A DNA stretch of 64,000 nucleotides, taken from the NCBI RefSeq assembly GCF_010728925.1, contig NZ_AP022608.1:5890001-5954000 (forward strand), written 5' to 3'. Made by a program: the position numbers and the translations under genes. Of the stretch, positions 10,597 through 18,823 are shown piece after piece (the first letter of the stretch is position 1; every line of letters begins with the position of its first letter). Source of the DNA: Mycolicibacterium gadium. GTDB taxonomy: Bacteria > Actinomycetota > Actinomycetes > Mycobacteriales > Mycobacteriaceae. Below the pieces are notes generated by a model. The model did not search any database and was not told the origin of the DNA. It saw only the letters and a program-made list of their open reading frames with translations.

Positions 10597-10651
10597 GGTG
10601 TTCAGCGTCCTTCCGGCTAGCCGGCGGTGACCAAAGCCTCTAGGGCCCTTG

Positions 10652-10757
10652 ATACCGCCAGGGGTATATTTACCATCATGTTAGACATACCCCCATGGGT
10701 ATTGTCAAGCAAGGAATAAGATACCCCCTAGGGTACTTGACATACCCATAGGGGTAT
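10652..10757. promoter_or_regulatory. Cluster of four CstR-like operators in a divergent promoter
   Basis: Four palindromes of the form ATACCC-N4-GGGTAT: 10652-10667 (ATACCG-CCAG-GGGTAT), 10687-10702 (ATACCC-CCAT-GGGTAT, perfect), 10721-10736 (ATACCC-CCTA-GGGTAC) and 10742-10757 (ATACCC-ATAG-GGGTAT, perfect). They fill the gap between the rhodanese (-) and CstB-like (+) genes. GC-rich G-tract palindromes like these are typical operators of the CsoR/CstR family. Confidence 0.8.
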
Positions 10758-10802
10758 ATGCCAGGATGGCTCTACCCGCAACGGAACGAAAGGACTCGCG
10801 CC

Positions 10803-12182
10803 ATGAAATTCGTCCAGTACTACCTGGATTGTCTGTCCCACGCCTCATATCTGGTGGCCGACGAAACAACAGGCCGCGCAGTCGTCGTCGACCCGCAACG
10901 CGACATCGCCGAGTACTTGGCCGACGCCAAGGAACTGGGTGTCACGATCGAACTCGTCATCGAGACCCACTTCCACGCCGACTTCCTGTCCGGCCACCTC
11001 GAGTTGGCCAAGGCGGCAGGCGCGAAGATCGTGTTCTCCTCGGTCGCCGAAACCGAGTTCGAGTCAATGGGGGTCGCCGACGGTGAACGCTATTCGCTCG
11101 GTGACGTCACACTGGAGTTCCGGCACACCCCTGGCCACACGCCGGAGTCGTTGTCGATCGTGGTCTACGAGCACGCCGACGACCAGATCCCGTACGGCGT
11201 CCTCACCGGCGACGCCCTCTTCATCGGCGACGTCGGCCGACCGGACCTGCTGGCCTCGATCGGCTTCACCCGCGAGGAACTGGCGGACAAGCTCTACGAC
11301 TCGCTGCACAACAAGTTGATGACGCTGCCTGACGCCACCCGGGTGTATCCCGCACACGGCGCGGGCTCGGCGTGCGGCAAGAATCTCTCGACCGACCTGT
11401 GGTCGACGATGGGCGATCAGAAGGCGACGAATTACGCTCTGCGGGCTCCCGACAAGGCAACCTTCATGAACCTCGTCACCGAGGGTCAGCCGCCCGCGCC
11501 GGGCTACTTCGTCTATGACGCGATCCTCAACCGCAAGGACCGCGAACTGCTCGATGAAACCAAGATGCCGGCGGCGATGACATATGAGCAGGTCCGCAAC
11601 GCGATCGACGACGGCGCCGTCCTGGTTGACGGGCGGACCCCCGAAGAGTTCGCCCTAGGCCACTTACGTGGCGCGATCAACATCGGACTCGAAGGCCGTT
11701 ACGCGGAATTCGCCGGATCGGTTCTGCCGTCCGATGTCGACATCGTTCTGTTCACCGAACCAGGCCAGGAGCTCGAAGGCAAGAACCGGCTCGCCCGGAT
11801 CGGGTTCGACCGGGTAATCGGCTACCTGGCCGACCCGTTCGAGGTGATGTTCTCCCACCAGGACGACGTCCAGGTGGCCTCTCGGCTGACCGCGAAGGCG
11901 TTCGACGAGCGGGCATCCGAGCTCACCGATCTGCAGATCGTCGACGTCCGCAACCCGGGCGAGGTCGAGGCAGGCGCGATCCCGAGCGCGATCCCGATCC
12001 CGGTGGGCCAGTTGCCTGCTCGGCTGGGCGAGCTCGACGCCACCAAGCCGACCGTCGTGTATTGCGCAGGCGGCTACCGGTCCTCGGTCGCGGCGAGCCT
12101 GCTGCGGCACAACGGCTTCACTGACGTCAGCGACATCCTGGGCGGGTTCGGCGCCTGGGACGAATCCCACCAGAACGCCTGA
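10803..12182 (+). CDS. CstB-like persulfide dioxygenase-rhodanese fusion (copy 1)
   Basis: A 459-residue protein. An N-terminal metallo-beta-lactamase-fold persulfide dioxygenase (THFHADFLSGH; HTPGHTPES; TGDALFIGDVGRPDL; YPAHGAGS) is followed by an inactive rhodanese-like domain at ~265-340 (VLVDGRTPEEFALGHLRG, no catalytic Cys) and a catalytic rhodanese domain (DVRNPGEVEAG; CAGGYRS, Cys421). This matches the three-domain layout of S. aureus CstB, which oxidises low-molecular-weight persulfides to thiosulfate. The ATG at 10803 is preferred because GAAAGGA lies 8 bases before it; the longer open frame to 10758 abuts the operators. It leads the rightward sulfide operon. Confidence 0.9.
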   Translation: MKFVQYYLDCLSHASYLVADETTGRAVVVDPQRDIAEYLADAKELGVTIELVIETHFHADFLSGHLELAKAAGAKIVFSSVAETEFESMGVADGERYSLGDVTLEFRHTPGHTPESLSIVVYEHADDQIPYGVLTGDALFIGDVGRPDLLASIGFTREELADKLYDSLHNKLMTLPDATRVYPAHGAGSACGKNLSTDLWSTMGDQKATNYALRAPDKATFMNLVTEGQPPAPGYFVYDAILNRKDRELLDETKMPAAMTYEQVRNAIDDGAVLVDGRTPEEFALGHLRGAINIGLEGRYAEFAGSVLPSDVDIVLFTEPGQELEGKNRLARIGFDRVIGYLADPFEVMFSHQDDVQVASRLTAKAFDERASELTDLQIVDVRNPGEVEAGAIPSAIPIPVGQLPARLGELDATKPTVVYCAGGYRSSVAASLLRHNGFTDVSDILGGFGAWDESHQNA

Positions 12183-12203
12183 GCAACCAAGGAGACGAGC
12201 ATC

Positions 12204-13406
12204 ATGAACACCACCGCCAAGCACCAGATCCTGATCGTCGGCGGCGGGACAGCGGGCATCACCGTCGCGGCCCGCTTGTTGCGCAAGGGTTACCGCGACG
12301 TCGCGGTGATCGAGCCGTCGAGCACGCACTACTACCAGCCGCTGTGGACCCTGGTGGGCGGCGGGCAGGCGAAGGCCTCGACCACCGAGCGTGCCGAATC
12401 CTCGGTCATGCCGAAGGGCGCGACATGGATCAAGAAGGCCACCAACGCCTTTGATCCAGAGAACAACACGGTCACGTGTGCGGACGGAGCCACCTACGGC
12501 TACGACGTGCTCGTGGTCTGTCCCGGCATTCAGCTCGACTGGAAGGCCACCGAAGGACTGGACGAGGCCCTGGGCCGCGACGGCGTGTCGTCGAACTACA
12601 GGTTCGACCTCGCGCCGCGCACCTGGGACTTCATCCGCACCCTGAGGTCGGGCACCGCAGTTTTCACGGTTCCCTCCGGGGCGATCAAGTGCGCGGGCGC
12701 CCCGCAGAAGATCGCGTACCTGGCTGCTGACTACTGGCGAAAACAAGGCGTGCTCAAGGACATCGACGTCCACCTGGTCATGCCGGGACCGCGGCCCTTC
12801 GGCATCCCCGCGATCGCCGACAGCCTCGATGCGGTCATCGCCGACTACGGGATCCATCTGCACAGCAGCTCCGAGCTGACCTCCGTCGACGCATCTTCGC
12901 ACAAGGTCGGCATCACCAGCGTCGGCTCCGGCGGCACCGACACGATGCTGCCCTACGACGTGTTGCACGCCGTCCCGCGGCAGTCAGCGCCGGACTGGAT
13001 CAAAACCAGCCCGCTGTCGACGGGGGACGCGGCCGGCTACGTGGAGATCGACAAGCACACCATGCAGCACGCGCGCTACGCCAACGTGTTCAGCCTCGGT
13101 GACGCAGGCTCGTCGCCGAACTCGAAGACGGGCGCCGCAATTCGTAAGCAGGCACCAGTCGTCGTCGACAACGTCGATTCGTTCCTGAAGAACCAGCCGC
13201 TGCGGGCGTCGTACGACGGTTACTCGTCGTGCCCGATCGTCACCTCGTCGCACGCGATGCTGCTCGCCGAGTTCGACTACGACCTGAACCTCGAACCCTC
13301 GTTCCCGGTGCTCGACCCGACGAAGCCGCACCGGGCGTACTGGTACCTCAAGAAGTACGGGCTCCCGTACATGTACTGGAACCTGATGCTCAAGGGACTT
13401 GCCTAG
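12204..13406 (+). CDS. sqr: Sulfide:quinone oxidoreductase (SQR), FAD-dependent
   Basis: 400 residues. The N-terminus has the FAD-binding Rossmann motif ILIVGGGTAGITVAARLL. Two cysteines in family-typical places, Cys163 (AIKCAGAPQK) and Cys343 (YSSCPIVTS), would form the disulfide that accepts sulfide sulfur. HYYQPLWTLVGGG and VFSLGDAGSSPNSKTGAAIRKQ are usual SQR segments. SQR is a peripheral membrane enzyme that oxidises H2S to persulfide and passes electrons to quinone. It sits 21 bases downstream of the persulfide dioxygenase, so product and consumer are made together. Confidence 0.9.
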   Translation: MNTTAKHQILIVGGGTAGITVAARLLRKGYRDVAVIEPSSTHYYQPLWTLVGGGQAKASTTERAESSVMPKGATWIKKATNAFDPENNTVTCADGATYGYDVLVVCPGIQLDWKATEGLDEALGRDGVSSNYRFDLAPRTWDFIRTLRSGTAVFTVPSGAIKCAGAPQKIAYLAADYWRKQGVLKDIDVHLVMPGPRPFGIPAIADSLDAVIADYGIHLHSSSELTSVDASSHKVGITSVGSGGTDTMLPYDVLHAVPRQSAPDWIKTSPLSTGDAAGYVEIDKHTMQHARYANVFSLGDAGSSPNSKTGAAIRKQAPVVVDNVDSFLKNQPLRASYDGYSSCPIVTSSHAMLLAEFDYDLNLEPSFPVLDPTKPHRAYWYLKKYGLPYMYWNLMLKGLA

Positions 13407-13454
13407 CAAATTCGACTGTGCCGCCACCAAAGACCAATAGGAAGGAACACTGCA

Positions 13455-13817
13455 ATGACAATCAAGAACCTATCCGGAGCCGACTTCGAATCCACGATCA
13501 CCGACAACCCGATCGTGTTGGTCGACTTCTGGGCATCGTGGTGCGGACCGTGCCGATCCTTCGCCCCGGTCTTCGACCGCTCGGCGCAGTCGCATCCCGA
13601 CGTCGTGCACGCCAAGGTCGACACCGAAGCGGAGGGGCACCTGGCCGCGGCGTTGGAGATCCAGTCGATCCCGACCGTCATGGCCTTCCGTGACGGCGTG
13701 CTCGTCTACCGCCAGCCGGGCGCCCTGCCCGCGGCCGCGCTCGAGGACCTGATCACCCGGGTCAAGGCGCTCGACATGGCCGAGGTCCGCGCCAAGATCG
13801 CCGCGGCGAAGCCCTGA
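13455..13817 (+). CDS. Thioredoxin
   Basis: 120 residues with the thioredoxin fold and the WCGPC redox motif (Cys30 and Cys33) in VLVDFWASWCGPCRSF; cis-Pro loop SIPTVMAF. Within this operon it probably reduces protein persulfides or the peroxiredoxin encoded two genes downstream. A GGAAGGAA ribosome site precedes the ATG. Confidence 0.93.
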   Translation: MTIKNLSGADFESTITDNPIVLVDFWASWCGPCRSFAPVFDRSAQSHPDVVHAKVDTEAEGHLAAALEIQSIPTVMAFRDGVLVYRQPGALPAAALEDLITRVKALDMAEVRAKIAAAKP

Positions 13818-13843
13818 TCGCATTTACAAGGAGGGACGAAGAA

Positions 13844-14023
13844 ATGTGCTACCCCGAGAAGTGCCCCCGCTGCGGAAAGACGGGCTGGGCCGGCTGCGGT
13901 CAACACGTCGACGAGGTGATGCGCTCGGTGCCCCCGGCCCAACGATGCACCTGCGACGGCGATTCCGCGTTCAAGCCCGGATCTACCATCACCGACTCGC
14001 CATTTCGCCGCCGACCAAGATAG
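13844..14023 (+). CDS. Small cysteine-rich protein (59 aa), putative zinc or sulfur binder
   Basis: A short frame starting ATG at 13844 and ending TAG at 14021-14023, preceded by a strong AAGGAGGG at 13829-13836. The protein begins MCYPEKCPRCGKTGWAGCGQ and continues HVDEVMRSVPPAQRCTCDGD. Six cysteines and a histidine occur in the first 40 residues, including CPRCGKTGWAGCGQH, which looks like a zinc ribbon. It is packed 26 bases after thioredoxin and 10 before peroxiredoxin, so it belongs to the operon. Function unknown; metal or persulfide binding is a guess. Confidence 0.75.
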   Translation: MCYPEKCPRCGKTGWAGCGQHVDEVMRSVPPAQRCTCDGDSAFKPGSTITDSPFRRRPR

Positions 14024-14033
14024 AGGAACCCAC

Positions 14034-14759
14034 GTGACCACCATCGAAACCCCCGCTGCCGTGACCACCATGCCGCGCATCGGTGATCCGGCCCCGGCCT
14101 TCACCGCCCATACCACCCAGGGCGAAATCAACTTCCCCGCCGACTACGCCGGCAAGTGGGTCATCTTGTTCTCCCACCCAGCCGACTTCACCCCGGTCTG
14201 CACCAGCGAGTTCATGACGTTCGCCACCATGCAGGAGCAGTTCGCCGCCTACCACACCGAACTCGTCGGCCTGTCCGTCGACGGGTTGTACAGCCACATC
14301 GCCTGGCTGCGGACCATCAAGGACAAGATCTCCTACCGCGACATGAAGGACGTCGAGGTCACCTTCCCGCTGATCGAGGACGTCTCGATGGAGGTCGCGC
14401 GCAAGTACGGGATGATCATGCCGGGCGAGGATTCGACCAAGGCCGTGCGCGCGGTGTTCGTCATCGACCCCACTGGCACTGTCCGCGCCGTCATCTACTA
14501 CCCACTGAGCCTGGGCCGCAACTTCGACGAGTTGTTGCGCGTCATCCAGGCGCTGCAGACAGCCGACCACTTCTCGGTCGCGACACCGGCCGACTGGCGC
14601 CCGGGCGACCGGGTCATCGTGCCGCCCGCCGGCTCTTGCGGAACTGCCCAAGAGCGCATGGACGGGCACGTGGACGGCGTTGAGTGTGAGGATTGGTTCT
14701 TCTGCACCAAGGAGATCTCCGCGCAGGAGGTCGAGTCCGCCATCCGGGGTAACCAATAG
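14034..14759 (+). CDS. Peroxiredoxin, Prx6/1-Cys type
   Basis: 241 residues starting at the GTG of 14034. The peroxidatic Cys56 is in the standard setting (FSHPADFTPVCTSEF). The long C-terminal domain (PADWRPGDRVIVPP) is typical of the Prx6 class, and three more cysteines occur near the end (GSCGTAQER, GVECEDWFFCTK), which could serve as resolving cysteines. It reduces peroxides and perhaps persulfide-derived oxidants, probably with the operon thioredoxin as donor. Confidence 0.92.
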   Translation: MTTIETPAAVTTMPRIGDPAPAFTAHTTQGEINFPADYAGKWVILFSHPADFTPVCTSEFMTFATMQEQFAAYHTELVGLSVDGLYSHIAWLRTIKDKISYRDMKDVEVTFPLIEDVSMEVARKYGMIMPGEDSTKAVRAVFVIDPTGTVRAVIYYPLSLGRNFDELLRVIQALQTADHFSVATPADWRPGDRVIVPPAGSCGTAQERMDGHVDGVECEDWFFCTKEISAQEVESAIRGNQ

Positions 14760-14775
14760 GCAGGCTGGACATCAA

Positions 14776-14791
14776 ATACCCCCATGGGTAA
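14776..14791. promoter_or_regulatory. CstR-like operator upstream of the DUF302 operon
   Basis: ATACCC-CCAT-GGGTAA, one base from the perfect palindrome, 31 bases upstream of the ATG at 14823. It implies that DUF302, the second TauE and the second CstB-like gene have their own repressed promoter. Confidence 0.7.
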
Positions 14792-14822
14792 CCTGGGTCC
14801 AGGATGTGAAAGGAGGCAGAAA

Positions 14823-15236
14823 ATGACGCTGGCCATATCGACCACGCTGCGGGCATCGTTCGAGGACGCGGTGGAGATGACCCGAAAGGCGCTTTCTGAT
14901 CAGGGGTTTGGAGTTCTCACCGAGATAGACGTCAAGGCCACGTTGAAAGAAAAGCTGGGCGAAGACATGGAGAACTATCTGATTCTCGGGGCGTGCAACC
15001 CGCCACTGGCACACCGTGCGGTCAACGTCGATCGAAAGATCGGCTTGTTGTTGCCGTGCAACGTCGTGGTTCGCTCGGACCCCGCCGACGACGGCACCGT
15101 AATCGTCGACGCGATGGACCCCCAGATCATGGTTCAGGTAGCCGACGAGCCAGGCCTGCGAGAGGTCGCGGACGACGCCGCCGAAAAGCTGCATGCCGCG
15201 ATCGACGCGCTGTCGCAAACCGCGCCCGCGAAATAA
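14823..15236 (+). CDS. DUF302 domain protein
   Basis: 137 residues matching the DUF302 alpha/beta fold (FGVLTEIDVKATLKEKLG; YLILGACNPPLAHRAV; GLLLPCNVVVR). The conserved Cys in ILGACNP and LLPCNV are present. DUF302 proteins often travel with sulfur-oxidation and CsoR-family genes but their activity is not established. The ATG at 14823 has AAAGGAGG (14810-14817) upstream; the in-frame ATG at 14784 lies inside the operator and is rejected. Confidence 0.88.
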   Translation: MTLAISTTLRASFEDAVEMTRKALSDQGFGVLTEIDVKATLKEKLGEDMENYLILGACNPPLAHRAVNVDRKIGLLLPCNVVVRSDPADDGTVIVDAMDPQIMVQVADEPGLREVADDAAEKLHAAIDALSQTAPAK

Positions 15237-15272
15237 TCGGGGCCCCGCGATGTGCGGGCGAAGGTCGACAAA

Positions 15273-16046
15273 GTGAGCATCGGGATCGCCCTCGCGCTCG
15301 GCGCCGTGATCGGTGTGTTGTTGGGCCTGCTCGGCGGTGGCGGATCCATCCTTGCGGTACCGGCATTGGTGTACGTACTGGGACTTGGTGTCGAACAGGC
15401 GATTCCGATGTCGCTGATCGTGATCGGCATCGCCTCCGCGGTCGGCGCGCTACCGAAGCTGCGAGCGCACCAGGTGCAATGGCGACTGGCAGGAATCTTC
15501 GCGGCTGCCGGTATCCCGGCCACGTTCATCGGAACCGCGATCGGCAAGCACCTGCCGCAGTCGGTCCTCCTGATCGGCTTCGCGTCGGTGATGGTCGTGG
15601 CCGGAATCCGTATGTTGCAGGAAGCGGGAGACACCGGAACAGCCTGCAGCGTAGGTGAATCCGGAATCAACTGGCGTCGTTGCGCCCCGCGGTCGATACC
15701 CGCCGGATTCGCCGTTGGCCTGTTGACGGGGCTGTTCGGTGTCGGGGGCGGCTTCCTGATCATCCCGGCGTTGGTGCTGATGCTCGGCGTGGAGATGCCG
15801 ATCGCCGTCGGCACCTCACTCCTCATCATCGTCGCCAATTCCGCTGCCGGTGTGGTTTCGCATCTGGGCGGGGGCGGCATCGACTGGCCGATCACCGCCG
15901 CGTTCGTCGGCACCGCGATCGTCGGCTCGCTCGTCGCCGGTCACTACGGCACCAAGCTCGAAACAACCAGACTCCAGCGCTGGTTCGCCTACCTCGTTTT
16001 CGCTGTCGCGGCCTACGTGCTGCTGGACACCATCGTTCTTCGCTGA
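15273..16046 (+). CDS. TauE/SafE-family membrane permease (second copy)
   Basis: About 257 residues beginning MSIGIALALGAVIGVLLGLLGGGGSI, with the second repeat GLFGVGGGFLIIPALVLMLG and several hydrophobic helices. Same family as the gene at 9128-10003, with similar repeat motifs; it probably exports a sulfur oxyanion made by the adjacent enzymes. The frame is open from a GTG at 15252, but GAAGG at 15260-15264 suits the GTG at 15273 better. It lies between DUF302 and the second CstB-like gene in one operon. Confidence 0.85.
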   Translation: MSIGIALALGAVIGVLLGLLGGGGSILAVPALVYVLGLGVEQAIPMSLIVIGIASAVGALPKLRAHQVQWRLAGIFAAAGIPATFIGTAIGKHLPQSVLLIGFASVMVVAGIRMLQEAGDTGTACSVGESGINWRRCAPRSIPAGFAVGLLTGLFGVGGGFLIIPALVLMLGVEMPIAVGTSLLIIVANSAAGVVSHLGGGGIDWPITAAFVGTAIVGSLVAGHYGTKLETTRLQRWFAYLVFAVAAYVLLDTIVLR

Positions 16047-16066
16047 GACCTCTGGAAGGAGAGCCC

Positions 16067-17413
16067 ATGAACATATCCATCATCGAAACCTCCGGTCTGG
16101 GCGACCGCAGCTATCTGGTCGACCACGGTGGCACCGCCGTCGTCATCGACCCCCAGCGGGACATCGACCGAGTACTGTCGCTTGCCCGGGACCGCGGGGT
16201 GACGATCACTCACGTGGTGGAGACCCATATCCACAATGACTACGTCACCGGCGGATTGGAGTTGGCGCACACTGTCGGGGCGGAGTACGTGGTCCCCGCC
16301 GGCGACGACGTGGCCTACGACCGGCGGGCGGTCCGCGACGGTGACGTCATCGACGCTGAGCCAATTCAGTTGCAGGTCATGCATACTCCGGGTCACACTC
16401 ACCACCACGTCAGCTACGTGTTGCGCGACACCGCCGGGAACGTCCGTGGTGTGTTCACCGGCGGATCGATGCTGTATGGCACGACCGGTCGTACCGACCT
16501 GCTTGGCGCCGAACACACTGAAACGCTGACCCACGCGCAGTACCACTCGGTGCGGCGCCTCGCAGACGAGTTGCCAGCAGAAACAAAGGTGTTCCCGACC
16601 CATGGCTTCGGCAGCTTCTGTTCCGCCACACCGGCGAGTGGTGACGACTCCACCATCGCCGACGAGTTGGTCACCAACCCGGCGTTGACCCAAGACGAGC
16701 AAACCTACGTCACCGATTTGCTCGCGGGTCTCGCCGACTACCCCGCCTACTACGCGCACATGGGCGTCATCAACAAGGCCGGACCGGCGCCCGTGGACCT
16801 GTCGTTGCCCGACCCGGTCGACCCTGACGAACTGCGTGGACGCATCGAGGCAGGAGAGTGGGTTGTCGACCTACGCCACCGCACGGCTTTCGCTGCCGGT
16901 CATCTCGCCGGCACCCGTGGCTTCGAGCTGTCGGACTCCTTCGTCGCCTACCTGGGCTGGCTGTACGAATGGGGCGAACCGCTTACTTTGATCGGTGAGA
17001 ACGTCGACCAGATTGCCGAGGCCAGAAGGGAACTCGTTCGTATTGGTATCGACGAGCTCGACGGTGCAGCGGTCGGGGAGATCGGCAGCCTAAGCGCCGG
17101 GGCCGAGCTGCGCTCCTACCGCGTCGCGGCCTTCGACGACCTCGCCGAGATCCTCGAATCCGGGGACGTCACGATTCTCGACGTCCGTCAGCAACCGGAA
17201 TTCGAAAGCAGTCACATCCCGGGCGCGATGAACATCCCTCTGCACAAGCTCATCGAGCGGATGTCCGACCTGCCCGAAGGCGAGGTTTGGGTGCACTGCG
17301 CATCGGGCTACCGGTCCTCTATCGCGGCCTCCTTGATCGACCGGCCGGGGCGCACCGTCGTGCTCGTCGACGACGAGTACGAGAACGCCGAGAAGCTCGG
17401 ACTCACCGCTTGA
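16067..17413 (+). CDS. CstB-like persulfide dioxygenase-rhodanese fusion (copy 2)
   Basis: 448 residues with the same order as the gene at 10803: metallo-beta-lactamase domain (THIHNDYVTGG; HTPGHTHHH; FPTHGFGS), degenerate rhodanese (WVVDLRHRTAFAAGHLAG) and catalytic rhodanese (DVRQQPEFESSHIPGA; CASGYRS, Cys411). The metal motifs differ from copy 1, so it is an anciently diverged paralog rather than a recent duplicate. The ATG at 16067 follows GGAAGGAGAG; the open frame back to 15680 overlaps the permease and is a shadow. It probably oxidises a different persulfide or acts under other conditions. Confidence 0.88.
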   Translation: MNISIIETSGLGDRSYLVDHGGTAVVIDPQRDIDRVLSLARDRGVTITHVVETHIHNDYVTGGLELAHTVGAEYVVPAGDDVAYDRRAVRDGDVIDAEPIQLQVMHTPGHTHHHVSYVLRDTAGNVRGVFTGGSMLYGTTGRTDLLGAEHTETLTHAQYHSVRRLADELPAETKVFPTHGFGSFCSATPASGDDSTIADELVTNPALTQDEQTYVTDLLAGLADYPAYYAHMGVINKAGPAPVDLSLPDPVDPDELRGRIEAGEWVVDLRHRTAFAAGHLAGTRGFELSDSFVAYLGWLYEWGEPLTLIGENVDQIAEARRELVRIGIDELDGAAVGEIGSLSAGAELRSYRVAAFDDLAEILESGDVTILDVRQQPEFESSHIPGAMNIPLHKLIERMSDLPEGEVWVHCASGYRSSIAASLIDRPGRTVVLVDDEYENAEKLGLTA

Positions 17414-17426
17414 TACCAGGACGTAG

Positions 17427-18812
17427 TCAGGTGGTGTGGCCGTCTGCGACAGCCAGTGCGGCGTCGAGCATGCGCAACCCGTCTGCGACCTCGGCGTCAC
17501 CGACGTTGCACGGCGGCACCGCGTGAATTCGGTTGAAGTTCGCGAAGGGGAGTAGGCCGTTGGCCTTGCACGCCGCGAGCGTTTCGCCCATCGCGGGGCT
17601 CGACCCGCCGTACGGCGCCAGTGGTTCGCGCGTCTGCCGATTGGTGACGAGTTCGATCGCCCAGAACACACCGAGGCCGCGCACCTCGCCGACCGATGGG
17701 TGCCGGGCCGCCAATTCGCGCAGTCCAGGGCCGAGCACGTCGCTGCCGATGCGCGCGGCGTTGCCGACCATGCCCTCGTCCTCCATCGCGTTGATGGTCG
17801 CGACCGCGCAGGCCGTCGCCAGCGGATGACCTGAGTAGGTGAGGCCGCCCGGATATGGCCGGTCGGCGAACGTCTTGGCGATCGGCTCGTTGATCGCCAC
17901 GCCACCGAGCGGCACGTAACCCGAGGTGACTCCCTTCGCGAACGTGATGAGATCGGGCACAACGTCGAAATGCTGGATGGCGAACCACTTTCCGGTGCGT
18001 CCGAACCCGGCCATCACCTCATCTGCGATGAAGACGATGCCGTATCGGTCGCAGATCTCGCGGACCCCCTTCAGGTAGCCGGGTGGCGGCACCATGATGC
18101 CCGCGGTGCCCGGCACCGATTCCAGGATCAGGGCCGCGAACGACAGCGGGTTCTCCATCTGGATCAGCCGCTCGAGGTGTTCGAGTGCTCGTTGCGTCTC
18201 CTGCTCCTCGTTGTCCGCATGGAACGAGGATCGGTACAGGAAGGGGCCGTTGAAGTGCACGACGCCGCTGGTCCCGTAGTCATTGGGCCAGCGGCGTGGG
18301 TCGCCGGTCAAGTTCACCGCGGTATCGGTGCCGCCGTGGTACGACCGGTAGCGGGCCAGCACCTTGTACCGGCCGGTGTGCAGCCGGGCCATGCGAACGG
18401 CATGTTCGACGGCGTCGGCTCCGCCGTTGGTGAAGAAGACCCGGTTCAGATCGCCGGGCGTCCGTTCCGCGATGAGCCGTGCCGCCTCCGAGCGGGCGGA
18501 GTTGACGTGCGCGGGCGCGACGGTGCACAGCTTTGCGGCCTGTTCGGCAATGGCGGCAACGACTTTCGGGTGCTGGTGACCGATGTTGGTGTTGACCATT
18601 TGTGACGAGAAGTCGAGCAGCTTGTTGCCGTCGCCGTCCCAGACGTAGGAGCCCTGTGCGGCGAGCACGGTCATCGGTTTCAGCGCGGCCTGCGCCGACC
18701 ACGAGTGGAAGACATGGGCGCGGTCGAGTTCGTGTGCGCGCACGCCCTCGGCGATCGCTGTGGCGAGATCCTGCCCGTTGGGTAGCTGTTCCGAACTGCT
18801 GGTGCCTGTCAT
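17427..18812 (-). CDS. Class III (omega) aminotransferase, PLP-dependent
   Basis: 461 residues of the class III aminotransferase fold. Visible: SQMVNTNIGHQHPKV, the cofactor-binding FTNGGADAVEHAVRMAR, YRSYHGGTDTAV, the Asp segment FIADEVMAGFGRTGKWF, and the PLP lysine in ITFAKGVTSGYVPLGG. Its neighbour 11 bases upstream in the operon is mmsA, which uses malonate or methylmalonate semialdehyde, so a beta-alanine:pyruvate-type reaction is plausible. A taurine-type substrate cannot be excluded given the sulfur genes next door. Confidence 0.85.
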   Translation of the reverse strand: MTGTSSSEQLPNGQDLATAIAEGVRAHELDRAHVFHSWSAQAALKPMTVLAAQGSYVWDGDGNKLLDFSSQMVNTNIGHQHPKVVAAIAEQAAKLCTVAPAHVNSARSEAARLIAERTPGDLNRVFFTNGGADAVEHAVRMARLHTGRYKVLARYRSYHGGTDTAVNLTGDPRRWPNDYGTSGVVHFNGPFLYRSSFHADNEEQETQRALEHLERLIQMENPLSFAALILESVPGTAGIMVPPPGYLKGVREICDRYGIVFIADEVMAGFGRTGKWFAIQHFDVVPDLITFAKGVTSGYVPLGGVAINEPIAKTFADRPYPGGLTYSGHPLATACAVATINAMEDEGMVGNAARIGSDVLGPGLRELAARHPSVGEVRGLGVFWAIELVTNRQTREPLAPYGGSSPAMGETLAACKANGLLPFANFNRIHAVPPCNVGDAEVADGLRMLDAALAVADGHTT

Positions 18813-18823
18813 GGCAGCAAAGC

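Noticed and set aside
11664..12968. 434-aa open frame on the minus strand across the CstB-like and SQR genes
   Set aside because: It is antisense to two well-conserved genes, has no recognisable domain, and such frames are expected at this GC content.
14784..14822. Earlier ATG for the DUF302 gene
   Set aside because: It lies in the CstR-like operator and has no ribosome site; the ATG at 14823 has AAAGGAGG.
15680..16066. N-terminal extension of the second CstB-like protein
   Set aside because: Out-of-frame reading of the TauE gene; Arg-rich and without similarity to the family.
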